A model generated the notes under the pieces. It did no database searches, was not told where the DNA came from, and saw only the letters and a program-made list of their open reading frames with translations. Of a DNA stretch of 64,000 bases, positions 34,717 to 46,700 are shown piece by piece. Source of the stretch: Ailurus styani (lineage: Eukaryota; Chordata; Mammalia; Carnivora; Ailuridae). The stretch's first letter is position 1. Each line of letters starts with the position of its first letter. The stretch covers positions 2,158,135 through 2,222,134 of the forward strand of contig LNAC01000108.1 of NCBI GenBank assembly GCA_002007465.1, in the 5' to 3' direction. Made by a program: the position numbers and the translations under genes.

Positions 34717-35300
34717 ATAACCATCCATCCATCCATCCATCCAACCATGCATCCATCCAGACTCTCCTTCTCTGGATCCTTTTATGCCTCAGGGCCTTTC
34801 TCACTCTGTGACTGTTCCTGCCCAGATTCACTGAGGTAGGAAGCTTCTATCTTGCTTCTACTACTTCTATCCAAGTATCCATCCAACCATGCATCCATGT
34901 ATCCATCCATCCATCTTCTCATTCATTATGTTCATGTTCTCACTGACATACTACTTACACACTACTTCATTCAACTGACCATTCAACTGTCCACCTAGAC
35001 TTTTACTTATTTATCCATCCATCCATCCATCCATCCATCCATCCATCCATCCATCCTTCCTTCCATTCCTCCACCCATCCATCCACCCATCCTTCTGTCC
35101 ATCCACCCATTCATCTATCCTCTCATACATCATATTCATGTTCTCACCCATATACTACCTTCACACTAATTAATTCAACCGACTACTCAACTATCCACCT
35201 AGCCTTTTACTTATTATCCATCCATTCATCCATGTATCCAACCACCCATCTATCTGTTCTCCTACCCATCTATCGGTCACCTAACCATCCATCCACTTGC
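34717..35300. repeat. (ATCC)n satellite with longer-order repeat
   Basis: ATCC tetranucleotides recur, with the longest clean run at about 35013-35056. Embedded unique-looking segments at about 34907-35020 and 35113-35228 are similar to each other. Confidence 0.9.
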
Positions 35301-36189
35301 CCACTTCACTCATTTTACCCACTTACTCTCCATGAAGCCAGTCATCCATCAGTAAACCTCAAACTCTGGCATAAGTAACTCGAAAATGAACCCCTCAAGA
35401 AGCCCTGTCCCACTACTTCTGTCTCAGAAAGGGATGAGAAGTCCTCTTCTTTCTGCAAACTCCTCCCTGTATCCTTCCCCAACACCCCATTCTTCCTTTA
35501 CACAGGTACGTCGAGCAGAAACAGGGCTCCGACATTAAAACATAGGTTCTTTCCAGTAACACTCCACCATAAATGGAGACAGAAGTTTCTTTTGGGGGGT
35601 TGGGGGGCCGTGGAGGCTGATGGGCTTTGAGAAAGACACATAAAAGTCTCCAGTGGGTAAAGGAATGCAATGAGGGAGATGGAAGAACACCAGAGAGCTC
35701 AGGCCAGTTGAGAGAAGAGTGTGAAGCTGGCTGTGATGTTGATTTCAAGAGTTTCCACTCTCCCAGCTCCAGTGCCAACAAATTCACACCTCTACCAATT
35801 TTAGGCAGGTGGCTCTGAAATCCGCATTCCTGGAATGGCCACTGACTGTGCATAGTCTGTATCTTGGGGCTTCATGCTTAACCACAAACACTCATGGTCT
35901 CTGCTTCCCTTTAAGTTCCCTCCTGTCTTCCAGGGGTGCTGTGATTCCAGGACACAGCCCTCCAAATCTCCCCTCGAGCAGCGCTGGTCTGAGACAGGGA
36001 GGGATAGAGCCGGGGCCCACCCAGAGCCGCGGTCCCTCCCCCATCTCCTGGGCTCCATCACCAGAGGCCCGAGTTCTGTCACTGGCCGGACCTATAATCA
36101 CCACCCCAGGGAACGGAGTCCCACAGATCTATGGCTCCCACGTCATCCTGCCTGTCCCAGCTCCAGTGGGAACCTCAATAAGCATGGCT

Positions 36190-36620
36190 TCAGGGCTAGT
36201 CACCCAAATCAATTAATGGAATTGTTTGGAGCAGCCAATACAGGGCGATGTGCCAGGACAGAGAGGCTTTTTTTATCAGTAAAATTGGCAAGAAAGTAAG
36301 TTTCAGGCTCACGACTTTCAATTCCAGCCTCCTCAAAGAAGTAAATTGATTTTCCCCAACTGAAGATACTTAATCTTGCGAATTTAACATTTCTGTACAA
36401 GAAAAATGTATATAGGTATATATATAAATATATATCAATTTCAAAGGGAGCTGAATCCCAGGGAACGTGTGCAGAGAGGCAGTGGCAATGTGATTCCATG
36501 CGAGACCTTGGGTATTTTCCATGGTGGAGAGGAGTCCTTTCCTCAAATTAATTGGCTTGCTTATCCCTGGGTGTGGAGGCTTTGGCCTTATCAGATCCAC
36601 ATACTCGAGCAGTTAATCAT
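36190..36620. promoter_or_regulatory. Candidate conserved intronic element
   Basis: ATCAATTAATGGAATTGTTT, GAAGTAAATTGATTTTCCCC, CAAATTAATTGGC and GCAGTTAATCATG give a dense set of homeodomain-type cores in the large GRIK3 intron. A short TA repeat lies at 36413-36436. Confidence 0.3.
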
Positions 36621-36839
36621 GTCTCCGGGATTATTTCCGTGGGGACCAGGCGGCCTCCCCGTCTGCTGCCTCTGCCTGCCCTTGCAGCCCAGCTTGCGAG
36701 GACACACCCACTGACCCTCCAGTCCAGCAGTAACCCCTGCGGTTGCCAGGTACCCCTGGGGGGGACCGCGGGCTGGCCCATGCAGGCAAATCTGGAGGGG
36801 AGGGCTGTGGGCTGAAGCTGGGACAGCCGGAGGGTGTCA

Positions 36840-37110
36840 GGTCTGCTGCTTGGGCTCTGGTGTCACGCCAACCTGGGTTCAAAGGCCAGCTCCTTCTGCA
36901 ACCACAGGCCAGTGATGTCCCATCTCCAAGCCTCATTTTCCGCATCTGTAAAATGGGCGTCAGCTGAGTACAGAGCTCGGTCCCGAGGAAGCGCTAGACA
37001 AGTGGCTGGCATCATTATTTCTCTCAAAGTCTCTGTTTTCTCATTTGGAAACTGGGGATAATCATTTCTACAGGGCAGCGTTTCTGTAGAAATTACATGA
37101 CCCAAGGCAG
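36840..37110 (+). mobile_element. MIR elements
   Basis: CCAACCTGGGTTCAAAGGCC, CCAAGCCTCATTTTCCGCAT and CTGTAAAATGGGCGTCAGC form a forward MIR, followed by a second MIR-like phrase CTCATTTGGAAACTGGGG. Confidence 0.7.
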
Positions 37111-37439
37111 GGGGTAGAAAATGCCAGTGCTGACGGGCCAGGGAGGGCGCCGCAAATACGGGAGGAGAGAGCGCTGAGTGGAATTCTGGGAGCCTGGGAA
37201 AGTTGCTGCCTCTTGGCTCCCACAACTGTTGCTCAGCGGGAGAGCTGCTCAGGATGCCAGATCCTTCACATTTTCAAGAAGCTGGAAATGCGAATTTTTT
37301 AAATGCAAAAATCTCTCAATTTTTAAAACGCTGGCAACTCACATAAGAAAATGTAAGCAATGTATGGTCCCCAAAGCCGTGTCTGGGGGCTGAGCAGGCC
37401 TGTGTATCACCACTTTCAACAACAAACAACAAGAATGGC

Positions 37440-37600
37440 TGACACTCCTTAGAGTGTGTACTCTGTGTCAGGTGCTCAGCTGTGACTCTGTTAAGCCGTT
37501 TACACGAATTATCCCACTTTGTCATCACAATAACTCTGCAAGGCAGGTACTATTGTCAGACCCACTCCATAGGAAAGCACAGAGAGGTCCTCAGTCACTC
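37440..37600 (-). mobile_element. MIR element
   Basis: GTGTCAGGTGCTCAGCTGTG, CACAATAACTCTGCAAGGCA and GGTACTATTGTCAGACCC fit a reversed MIR. Confidence 0.65.
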
Positions 37601-38180
37601 GAGTGTTTGGTCACTTCCCTCACCCCCTGCCCAGCCCCGAATCTGTCCCTGCCCCTCTGCCTGCCTGCCCTCTCAGGGTCTCTTCTGAGGATCTCGGGCC
37701 TTCTCCTGCATTCTTAGCTCTTAGCTCTAAGTTCTTAGCAGGGGCAGATGGCCATCCTGTGAGGGGCACCAAGGTCCTTCCCAAAGCCCCCAGTCCCCCT
37801 CTGGAGAGACTCGGAGGAAGGGACATTCTCCAGGTGTCTATTGGCTGGTCCCTCTCCAAAGCGCTCTGGTTAAGTCCTCTGGGGACTACGGGGCAAATGG
37901 AGAAAAGGGTCCAGCCTGCTTCCTAGTCCTCTGGGTCCACCAGCTGGAAGGGCATGTGAATCGAGTTCTCCTGTGTGCCCGGGGCCGAGCTAAACGCCAT
38001 AGGTCCAGTAGCGGCCTGAGTCCTCTCGCTGACTGCCGTGTGGTGGGAATCCATATCCATGTCATACACGGGAACAAACTAAGGCTCGGAGAGACAAAGG
38101 GACTTATCCCAGTCATCCAGCAGAGCCAACACCCAGGACGCGAGTCCTGGTCTATCTAACTTTTAAGACCATTGTGACCT

Positions 38181-38242
38181 ATAGCCAAACTATGGAAAGA
38201 ACCTAGATGTCCATCGACAGATGAATGGATAAAGAAGATGTG

Positions 38243-38285
<43 letters not shown>

Positions 38286-38677
38286 GGAATACTATGCAGC
38301 CATCAAAAATGAAATCTTGCCATTTGCAACAATGTGAATGGATCTAGAGGGTATCATGCTGAGCGAAATAAGTCAATCAGAGAAAGACAATTATCCCTTG
38401 ATCTCTCTGATACGAGGAACTTGAGGGCAGGGTGGGGGGTCGTGCAGGGTAGGGAGGGAAAAAAATGAAACAAGATGGGATCAGGAAGGAGACAAACCAT
38501 AAGAGACTCAATCTCACGAAACAAGCTGAGAGTTACTGGGGGGTGGGGAGGGATAGGGTGGCTGAGTAATGGACATTGGGCAGGGTTTGTGATATGGTGA
38601 GTGCTGTGAAAGGTGTAAGCCTGATGATTCATAGACCTGTACCCCTGGGGCAAAAAAAAAAAAAAAAAAAAAAAAAA
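38181..38677 (+). mobile_element. 5'-truncated L1 3' end with poly(A)
   Basis: It contains the L1 3' phrases CCTAGATGTCCATCGACAGA, AATGGAATACTATGCAGCC and GACAAACCATAAGAGACTC and ends in A26 (38652-38677). The candidate target duplication is AAGACCATTGTGACCT (38165-38180) against AAGACTGGTGTGACCT (38676-38691), with three mismatches. A CA repeat (38246-38283) lies inside it. Confidence 0.9.
38246..38283. repeat. (CA)n microsatellite in L1
   Basis: About 19 uninterrupted AC dinucleotides between GATGTGATAC and AATGGAATAC of the L1 3' region. Confidence 0.95.
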
Positions 38678-39814
38678 GACTGGTGTGACCTGACTGCACC
38701 AGGGTACATGGCACTGAATCTTCCCAGGTCCCTGCGTTCTGGGGGCCCCACTTCTGCTTGAAGGCAGGGGACTCTGAGTCTAGGCCGGCCAGCAGATGGG
38801 CCAGGAGAAATGGGAAGCTGAGGTGGGGTGAGCCTCCTCACTCAGGGATGAGTCTGCCGAGCAGCTGGAAGGTGGGGTATTGGACAGGAAGGCCTCTCTG
38901 GGCACCTTCCAGGCTCCGTCGCTGGGGCCGGACAAGGCTGCACAAGGGGGCGGGGTTTGACCATGCTGGAGCCCTGGGGAGCCTGGAATTCTTGGGCCCC
39001 AGCTCTGGTCTCTTCCCTGAGCGGGGGTCCCTCACCCACAGTCCCTCCTGCCGTGATGGGCCCCCCACCCCCACTGCCACACGGAAAGGGGCTAAATCCC
39101 TGGAGAAGCCGACTTCCAACAGCCTCTCCCTTCAAAGCTGCCCACTGAACACGCTTCCCCAATGTTCTCCTTTACATTTTGCCTACATATTTTTACAGCC
39201 AAACAGTGCTTTCAAAGACTTCCTTTTTCATCTCCTAATTAATTTTTATCTTTCCAGACGGAGGGAGGACAGCACGGGAGACGCTGTTTGTGATGTCTGC
39301 GGCTCCCCGACAACTCTTCAAGTGAAATTTCCTCTGGAGCGTCGGGGCACCTGGCGGTGTGGGTCCGCCAGGCTGCAGGGTGGGCGCGAGGGCTCTGGTG
39401 CTCCCCCATGCCCGCCCTCCCCCGAGCCTGACATCCCCCTTCCCGCTGCTGCCTCTGGACGGGAGTGGGTTCTCTCTGCCTGAGGGGCTGCAGCCTAACC
39501 AGGAACACGCGCTAACCACAGACTCGAGGTGCCCTGCCCTCCAGGATGCTCGGGGCGCCGTCTGCTCGCTTCCTGTCCTTAACATGCCTCCCGCACCTGC
39601 TCCACTTGGCTCCTCCCACCTCTCGATTCCATCCTTCCATTCAGCAAAGGCGGCCACTAGGTGTGCATCCCATAAGGAGCTACATCCGATGTGGCAGGAC
39701 CGCTCAGGCCAGGGCGACGGTGCAACTGGCTGTGGCTTGGCTCTCCCCTCACACTGACTCCCAGACTGTGGCTGGCTCCTTTCAGAAGCCACAGACACAC
39801 AGGGACAGAGAGCG

Positions 39815-40060
39815 CGGGCACAGGCGCCGGACCCCCAGGGTTCAAATCCCAGCTCTGCATTTCACTAGCTGTCGCTCGTAGGCAAGTCCATGGGAGTTCA
39901 GGTCCCTTCGGAGCCCACCTTCCTCAGGTGTGGAGTGGAGATGAGTCATAATAATGATCTCTATGGTCCGGGGTTGCTGTGATGATGACATGCGTGAATG
40001 TGGGTCAAGTGCCCGAATGTGGCCGGCACCGAGTCAATGCTCGACAAATGTTACTGTGAC
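39815..40060 (+). mobile_element. MIR element
   Basis: GGGTTCAAATCCCAGCTCTG, TTTCACTAGCTGTCG and GTCAATGCTCGACAAATGTT in order fit a nearly full forward MIR. Confidence 0.75.
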
Positions 40061-41084
40061 TGTGGACTTGGCCAATGTTTCCTAGACAACCTGTGGCTAC
40101 TCCTGAAGCTGATCCCTGCTCAACCCCAGTGCCATATCCATTCACGGGCAGGGGGGAGGACTAGCCCTCCAGAAGACCCTAGCGTGGGTGTGGGGAGGGC
40201 TCTGCGTGTGCACACCGAATTATCTGTCCTTGTGTCGTGCTTCCACCACCGGTCTGCTGTGTGATCGTGGGCAAATTACCCAACCTCTCTGTTTCTCCAG
40301 GTCAACCTCAGGTTTCCTTCCAGCTCTAACTGGAAAGTGATAATGAGGAGGCTACCGCCTCACTGGGGAGCGAGCCGGGAGTGGGAGGGGGACGTGTGAC
40401 TGGAAAGCCCAGCTGTGGAGGACGGGGGCTGGGAGGGTGGGGAGGAAGGAAGCTTGCCCAGGGAACTTCTGGGCGGGTGTCGAGCTTCTAGCTCACGATC
40501 TGAGGTGGGGTTAATATCCCCACAGTCAAGCTCCTCTCCGCCTAGAAATCGGTCCCATCGCTGCGGTCCGTGAAACGGAACCCGGGCGAGAAGAGCTTCA
40601 CTTGAACTCAAGCAGGAGACAATGTGGCCAGATGTCCAGGGGAATTAACCGGTGATCAGGAGGCCCGAAAGCGGGGTTGGTTCTGCAGGGGGATGTGGAG
40701 TTGCTGTTTCTGGCCAGGAGCCCTCGTGAGCATGGGCGCCGGTGCCCCGGCATCCCAGCTGAGGGACAGCATCGGCGTCCCTCCTCTGCCCTCCTCACCG
40801 CACTGTCTGTAGGGAAGGCACGTGAGAGTGGAGCAGGCTGCTGGAGGTGCTTGATGCCGAGGACAGCAGCTCAGTGGGAAGCTGGAACCAGGCTCCTGGA
40901 AGCCAATCTGAGCATCTTAGCGTGGAGGGAGGCAAGGGCCTCCAATCCGCAGCAATGAGCCTGCACCGGGCTTATTTATGCTGCTCCCCTTTGATCGGGA
41001 GCCCTGCTTCGAGATGGGCTCATGTGTAATGCATGAGAGATGCTCTGGCACAGTCAAAGGGCTGGGCCGCAGCCTGGGGACAGG

Positions 41085-41173
41085 CACGAGCAGGCACACT
41101 CGCAGCAGCGTGTGCGTGCGCACACACACACGCACGAACCATCATACCTGCAGACACATGCACGCACGGGCCA

Positions 41174-41213
<40 letters not shown>

Positions 41214-41620
41214 GCTATTACACATACAGATGCATGGGCCGCGACACTCAAGGGTGCCCATCCCCCCACGCTCATTTGTCCAGATACACCCATGGGGACA
41301 TTCAGGTCGACAGACACACATACAGTCTCCGTGCACACATACATCTAACCTGTGCACACTTACAGGCACATACCCATGTGCTCAGAGCACCGAGAAGCCC
41401 GCACACACATGCTTGCTAACACACATACAGATTTTTGCAAATACTCCTGTCCAAGCACAAAGACACACACACACACCCGCACAGGCAGACTTTGCACACA
41501 GGCCCCTGTGTGTACACATACACACCTAACTGCATGTTTCTATGGATTATTTACTGTGACACACACACACACGCGCGCAGGCATACACATACTGACATAC
41601 TGCTCACACCCATGAACACA
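41085..41620. repeat. Long CA-rich tract
   Basis: About 0.5 kb of degenerate CA/CACACG repeats on the plus strand. A clean (CA)n run lies at about 41176-41213. Alternating purine-pyrimidine sequence could adopt Z-DNA. Confidence 0.9.
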
Positions 41621-42087
41621 CACCAGGGTCCCAGAGAGCTCCTACCGTGCCTGTGACAACGCTTCTATCTGCCCCAAATGCATGACAGGGACGTCTCGGG
41701 AAGGCCACACTGGCTACTTCTCGGTGGCAGCAGCAATGTCACAGGAGGGGAGCCCCTTTCCTCTCTCTCTCCTCTTCACATCTGCTGAACATCTGCTTCC
41801 ACCCACCAGGAGGGTCCCAGGGAGGCCAGGGGAGGCGAGAGTGCTGGTGGGGCTCTGGTGCGCAGGAGGGACACGCTTTCCCTCCCCATCCCCTCCTTCT
41901 CTCCCCTCTCCTCCCTCAGGCCCGGCTGCAGGCTCCAGCCCTCCGAGGCTTAGCCTGGAAGGAGACCAGGGCTGGGAGATGCAGAACCAGGGCCCAGGCT
42001 TCCAAGCAACTAATAAATAAATAGATGGATGAAGGGACCCTTGGCCCCCAAGTCCCCAAATCCTGACCATTTCGGAGAAACCATGAG

Positions 42088-42264
42088 AGCAGAGGTTCTC
42101 AGTGTGGCCCTGGGACCAGCAGCAGCAGCACCTGGGAACTCACTAGAAACGCCCATTCCTGCCCCAGACCTATTACACCAGAAGCCCGGAGGGTGGGGCC
42201 CGGGAATCTGGGTTTTCCCAAGCCTCCCAGGTGATTGGCATGCACACTCAAGTCTGAGAACCAT
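42088..42264 (+). mobile_element. MER5A-like hAT element
   Basis: GAGGTTCTCAGTGTGGCCC through CACCTGGGAACTCACTAGAAA and GTGGGGCCCGGGAATCTGGG to GTCTGAGAACCATGG follows the MER5A/MER5B layout. There is no coding capacity. Confidence 0.75.
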
Positions 42265-43061
42265 GGCCTAGAACATGGGCTTTTGGGGGAAGGCAGACCT
42301 GGGCCCTTCAGCCGTGAGTCCTTGGGATGACCTGCTTCATCACTTCGAGCCTCAGTTCCCACACTTGTTAAGTGGAAATCATCGTAGTGCCTCCCTCACA
42401 GGATTGGTCATGAAGATTCACTGAGGCCAAGCTAGGAGTCTGGACCACTGTGAGCTCTTGGTGGTAGCTCTTGTGATTTTTACTTTCATTTCCAGAAGGA
42501 CATTTACTGGTTCTCAGGGTCCGTCAGTCTCCTAAACCCTAGCTATTCTAGCAGGTGGAAAACACTGGGGAACTGAGACAATACACTATAAAGCGGAGGA
42601 GCAGGAAAGCCATGGCCAGATCCTCATCAGAACAGTGACCTGAGCAGGTGATGGGGGCTTTCCATGGACACCAGCAGTCCAAGAGCATAACATGCAAAGA
42701 AATGTTCATAAATGCTTAAGTTTTAACCTCCTCCCTTCCTTGAAGGATGTGCCCCCTGCTGCCCTCTCAGTGGTGGAGAGCTCATGGCCAAGGGCAGGTC
42801 AGGCTCTTGGGTCATGGTTGCCATGGAGACCTTAAGCCAAGCTCCAGGAGCCCCCTGGCTCCCACATCTGTCTGTGGGTCTGGGCTATGCTTCCCCTTCC
42901 CCATTTTCCAGCCTCATCCTTCCACCTGTCCTCCTCTGAGGACTGAAGAAAACAGCACATTCACCCTGCTTGTCCCAGGTATGAAGATGTGTAGGATCTG
43001 TGCTGGGGCCAACTCAGGGGGCCACATCCTCATCAAAGCTCTCCAAAGCCAACTGCTCTCA

Positions 43062-43594
<533 letters not shown>

Positions 43595-43799
43595 AACCAC
43601 ACACAACATGCATGTTTCACAGGCTCATCAGAGCCTGTCGTCTGTGGTTTGGAACGGCTGGGATCAGTCACCCTGGGGCTCTGGAGTGATTCCTGCTTCC
43701 AGCCCTGTGTGATCGTGCCAGACGCTTTTCCTCTCTGGGACCCCGCAAAGCCTGGGGACTCGTCCTTCCTCCGTCCCAGCCTCACACAGATACCGTGAG

Positions 43800-44330
43800 G
43801 CCGCCGTGGCATAATTGCAGGAGAAAATGTGTTGCAAATACAAGTGGTATACAAACACAAGACTGCCTGCTGTGATTTGCAGGAGGAGAAAGATCAACAT
43901 TTTTTGAAGCTCGGTGCCGAAATAGATCACTCTTCCTCCCCAACCTTGGGTGTGGAGGACAATTTAGATGAAACCTTCTAACTGAAGTAATTAACTAGGC
44001 AGCTTTCAAGAGATTTAAATAGCAAGTGACTCCTGAACCTTCCAGAATATTTGGACCTGCAATCTGAGAAGTGTCTGCTTTGATATGGATGATTTTTTTT
44101 GGTCAAAGAAATCACTCAAAAGAGAGTTTTTCAAATACCGAACTATTTTTCTCCCTCCTAATCAAAACCTCGTGGGGGGGGTACATCAGGAACCGGGGCT
44201 TTGAATACAGCAGCCGGCGGAGGGCGAGGAGAAGCGACGACTGCACTGGGGGCTGCCGGGTCTTTCCCAACTGTCACTGAAAACAGATAATGGACGAAGA
44301 AGCAAGGCGAGGCTTCGGGACACTCATTAA
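43800..44330. promoter_or_regulatory. Candidate conserved intronic element
   Basis: Unique AT-rich sequence after the pore-loop exon, with GAAGTAATTAACTAGG, GAGATTTAAATAGCAAG and GGTCAAAGAAATCAC. No repeat signature. Confidence 0.25.
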
Positions 44331-45756
44331 TACGGGGACAGAAAGAGACACTTGTGCTGCAAGCCGCCTGTCACTTGCCAGCTCTGGAGACCACGGAGGC
44401 TCCTCAGGGTCCCTTCCTTACCCGGCCACACGCAGCCTCACCTACCTGTCCCCCCCCCTCTCTGCCCCCTCCCAGATTCCCCCAAACTAGGGCTAAAGCT
44501 GCCCCTCACCCCCTGCCCCAAGGGGAGAATGACTCATTGGCCTGGTGGACTCTGCCAGCCTCTGCTGGGCCCCTGTCCTGGCCTCTGTCGTGGCTGGGAG
44601 ATCGCTTGAGTTGGGGGCAGATTTCTCTCTCCTCTTCGTCCTTCATTCAAGCCCAGGGCTTAGCATGTCGTGGTTACTCAGGACACCCTGGGATAATAGC
44701 ATTCATTTGGCATTTGCTGATGGACGTCTACGGAGGCCAGGGTTTGGACTGGGCCTTCAGAACACACACAGGTGAGTGAGGGACAGGGATTTCGTTGCCC
44801 CTGGCCCCCTCTCCCTTCCTTGTCCCCTTGTCACCCACTGTCCCTTAGTGGGATCCTAATATAGGCAGAGACTTTGGTTCCATCCCCATCCCCCTACCCC
44901 ACCCCCCGAGTTAAGAGGCTCTGGACAGGCAGAAACAATGAGCTCCTGGCTCCTGGCCAGCAAGGCTGGGGGGGGGGTCCTCCCTGGGTGGGGGGCTCCC
45001 CTCCCGGCACCTGCCTTCAGCCCATGGTGTCTCTGCACCCATTGCGGGCGCTCTGCTTTCTGAGACATTTAAGCAGCTGCAGATCTGGCCAAAGGGCGGG
45101 CCACCAGGCCAGAGGCAGGTGCAATTGCCAGCCCTTCCTCTGGAGGTTGGAAGACAATGCTGTCCTTCTGGGCATACCATCCCTGATGCACTCACCACCT
45201 TGAACATGACCCTTCTCGCTCCCACCCTCCCCATGGCCAGGTGGTCACTGCATCCTGTCCCTGCTACACCCTGAAGTTCTCAGAGTCCATCTCTGTCCTC
45301 TACCTCCATGGCCATGACCCCAGTTCAGGTCTTATCCTCTCATTTCTGCAATGGCCTCCCACCCAGCCTCCCTGCCTCTAGTCTCCCCCATCTGCGCTCA
45401 ACCTGACCCAGCCAGCATTTAAGGTCATGGGGCCATCAGTGGGGTTGGCCCCAGCAAGCAGGATGCTGTCCGGCCTTGGCAGCTGTAGCAGGAGAGGTTA
45501 GGGATGAGCTCTGCCCGGCCCCAGGTGGGATGGCTTCTCTGCTTTAGCCTCAGACTCTGAGCCTGCCCAGCCCCAGGACAGGTGGAGGACAGGGACCTGG
45601 GACAAAGGCACACACCTGAGTCCCCAGGTGTCTCCCACCCGCTGGCAGCTCTGCAGATCTGAGGCTGCCCCGGAGGCTGGGCAGGCTCTGCCGACTCAGG
45701 AGAGGAGGCACCCCCCACCCCTGCAGAGGGGATCCCTGGAGAGAGAGGGCACCCAC

Positions 45757-45875
45757 CTTGCTGCATCAAGGACCCCATCCCGAACCAGAAGCTGTTCAGC
45801 AGAGTGAAGTTGTTTTCCACCACCTCGGAGCCAGGATTGCAGGGATGAGCATCGTACCACTCGTAAGGGCTGAAC
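45757..45875 (-). CDS. GRIK3: GRIK3 coding exon: pore loop with Q/R site
   Basis: This 119-nt exon completes the split Arg codon, adds 39 residues (about 586-624) and leaves one base of a Gly codon. It begins [15 protein letters not shown], has an N-glycosylation-type NFT sequon, and ends with the re-entrant pore loop [11 protein letters not shown]. The first Gln of MQQ is the Q/R position that sets calcium permeability and polyamine block in kainate receptors; the genomic codon is CAG (plus-strand 45761-45763). GluK1 and GluK2 transcripts are edited here to Arg, while GluK3 is generally reported as unedited. The acceptor is CCGATGCAG before GTTCAGC and the donor is CAAG then GTGGGT. The exon length and both phases agree with the neighbouring exons. 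Confidence 0.97.
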
Positions 45876-46039
45876 CTGCATCGGGGAGAGGGGAGCGGTG
45901 GGGCGGAGCTGCGGGGAAGCCGGGAGGGAAGGGGCGCCCGCGCCGCGGGGAGCTGCCTGCTTAGCCAACACTGCTGGGCCGTCACTTTAGCATCAATTTA
46001 CTCAGTGTTCTGCTGGGGAGGCAGGGAATGGGAAATCAG

Positions 46040-46700
46040 GGCCATTTTGCTTCTTGTTCTTTATCGTTAGTGCCCTTTTCTGGTTGTAAAAGTAATTCAG
46101 CAGCATCTCTTAAAATTAAAAGCACACATGCCCTTCAACCTAGCAATTCTGCGACTCATTATCCAGCCTAGAAAAAACGCCCGAACAGGAGCATAAAGAG
46201 AAGCGTGCGAGGGTGTTTATCAAAGCATTGTTTGTAATAGCGAAAAACTGGTAACAGCCTAAATGTCCTTCAACAGCAAAATGATTAAGTAAACTCCGTC
46301 AGAAGCGCGTCCCGCAATGTCACGCGGCTCAAAGAGAATGAGAGACCTCTGGGTGTCCTGACAGGGAAAGATCTTCTACCCATACTGTTTGCTTAAAAAA
46401 ACAAAAATAAAAGTGATAAAAAATAAGAACAATATGATCACATTTGTATAAATAGATTCCTAAAGATAAAGCTCTATGCCTCTTGATGCATGTGTATACA
46501 AACGCGTTGGAAGAGCCTGGAAAGATTCCCATCTAAAAAATATCAGCGGTTGCCTCTGGGGAGGGGAATTAGGAGGGTGGCTGGAATTTCTGGGCAGCCT
46601 GTTGCTTTAGGTGGATTCGATGAATTTTTAAAAAATGAGAATGGGCTTTTCAATTACTTGTATACTTAAAATGAAAAAAAAAAAGCGCAAAACATATGCT
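46040..46700 (+). mobile_element. Ancient L1 3' relic
   Basis: CCTTCAACCTAGCAATTCTG, GCATTGTTTGTAATAGCG, AACAGCCTAAATGTCCTTCA and CGGTTGCCTCTGGGGAGG follow the 3' region of old mammalian L1 families, with many substitutions. Confidence 0.75.

Noticed and set aside
34717..35300. CRISPR-like array
   Set aside because: The repeats are ATCC tetranucleotide slippage in a mammalian intron, without regular spacers.
38758..39483. 241-codon plus-strand open frame
   Set aside because: It lies in a GRIK3 intron beside the L1 poly(A) tail, is GC-rich, has competing frames on both strands and contains no recognisable domain.
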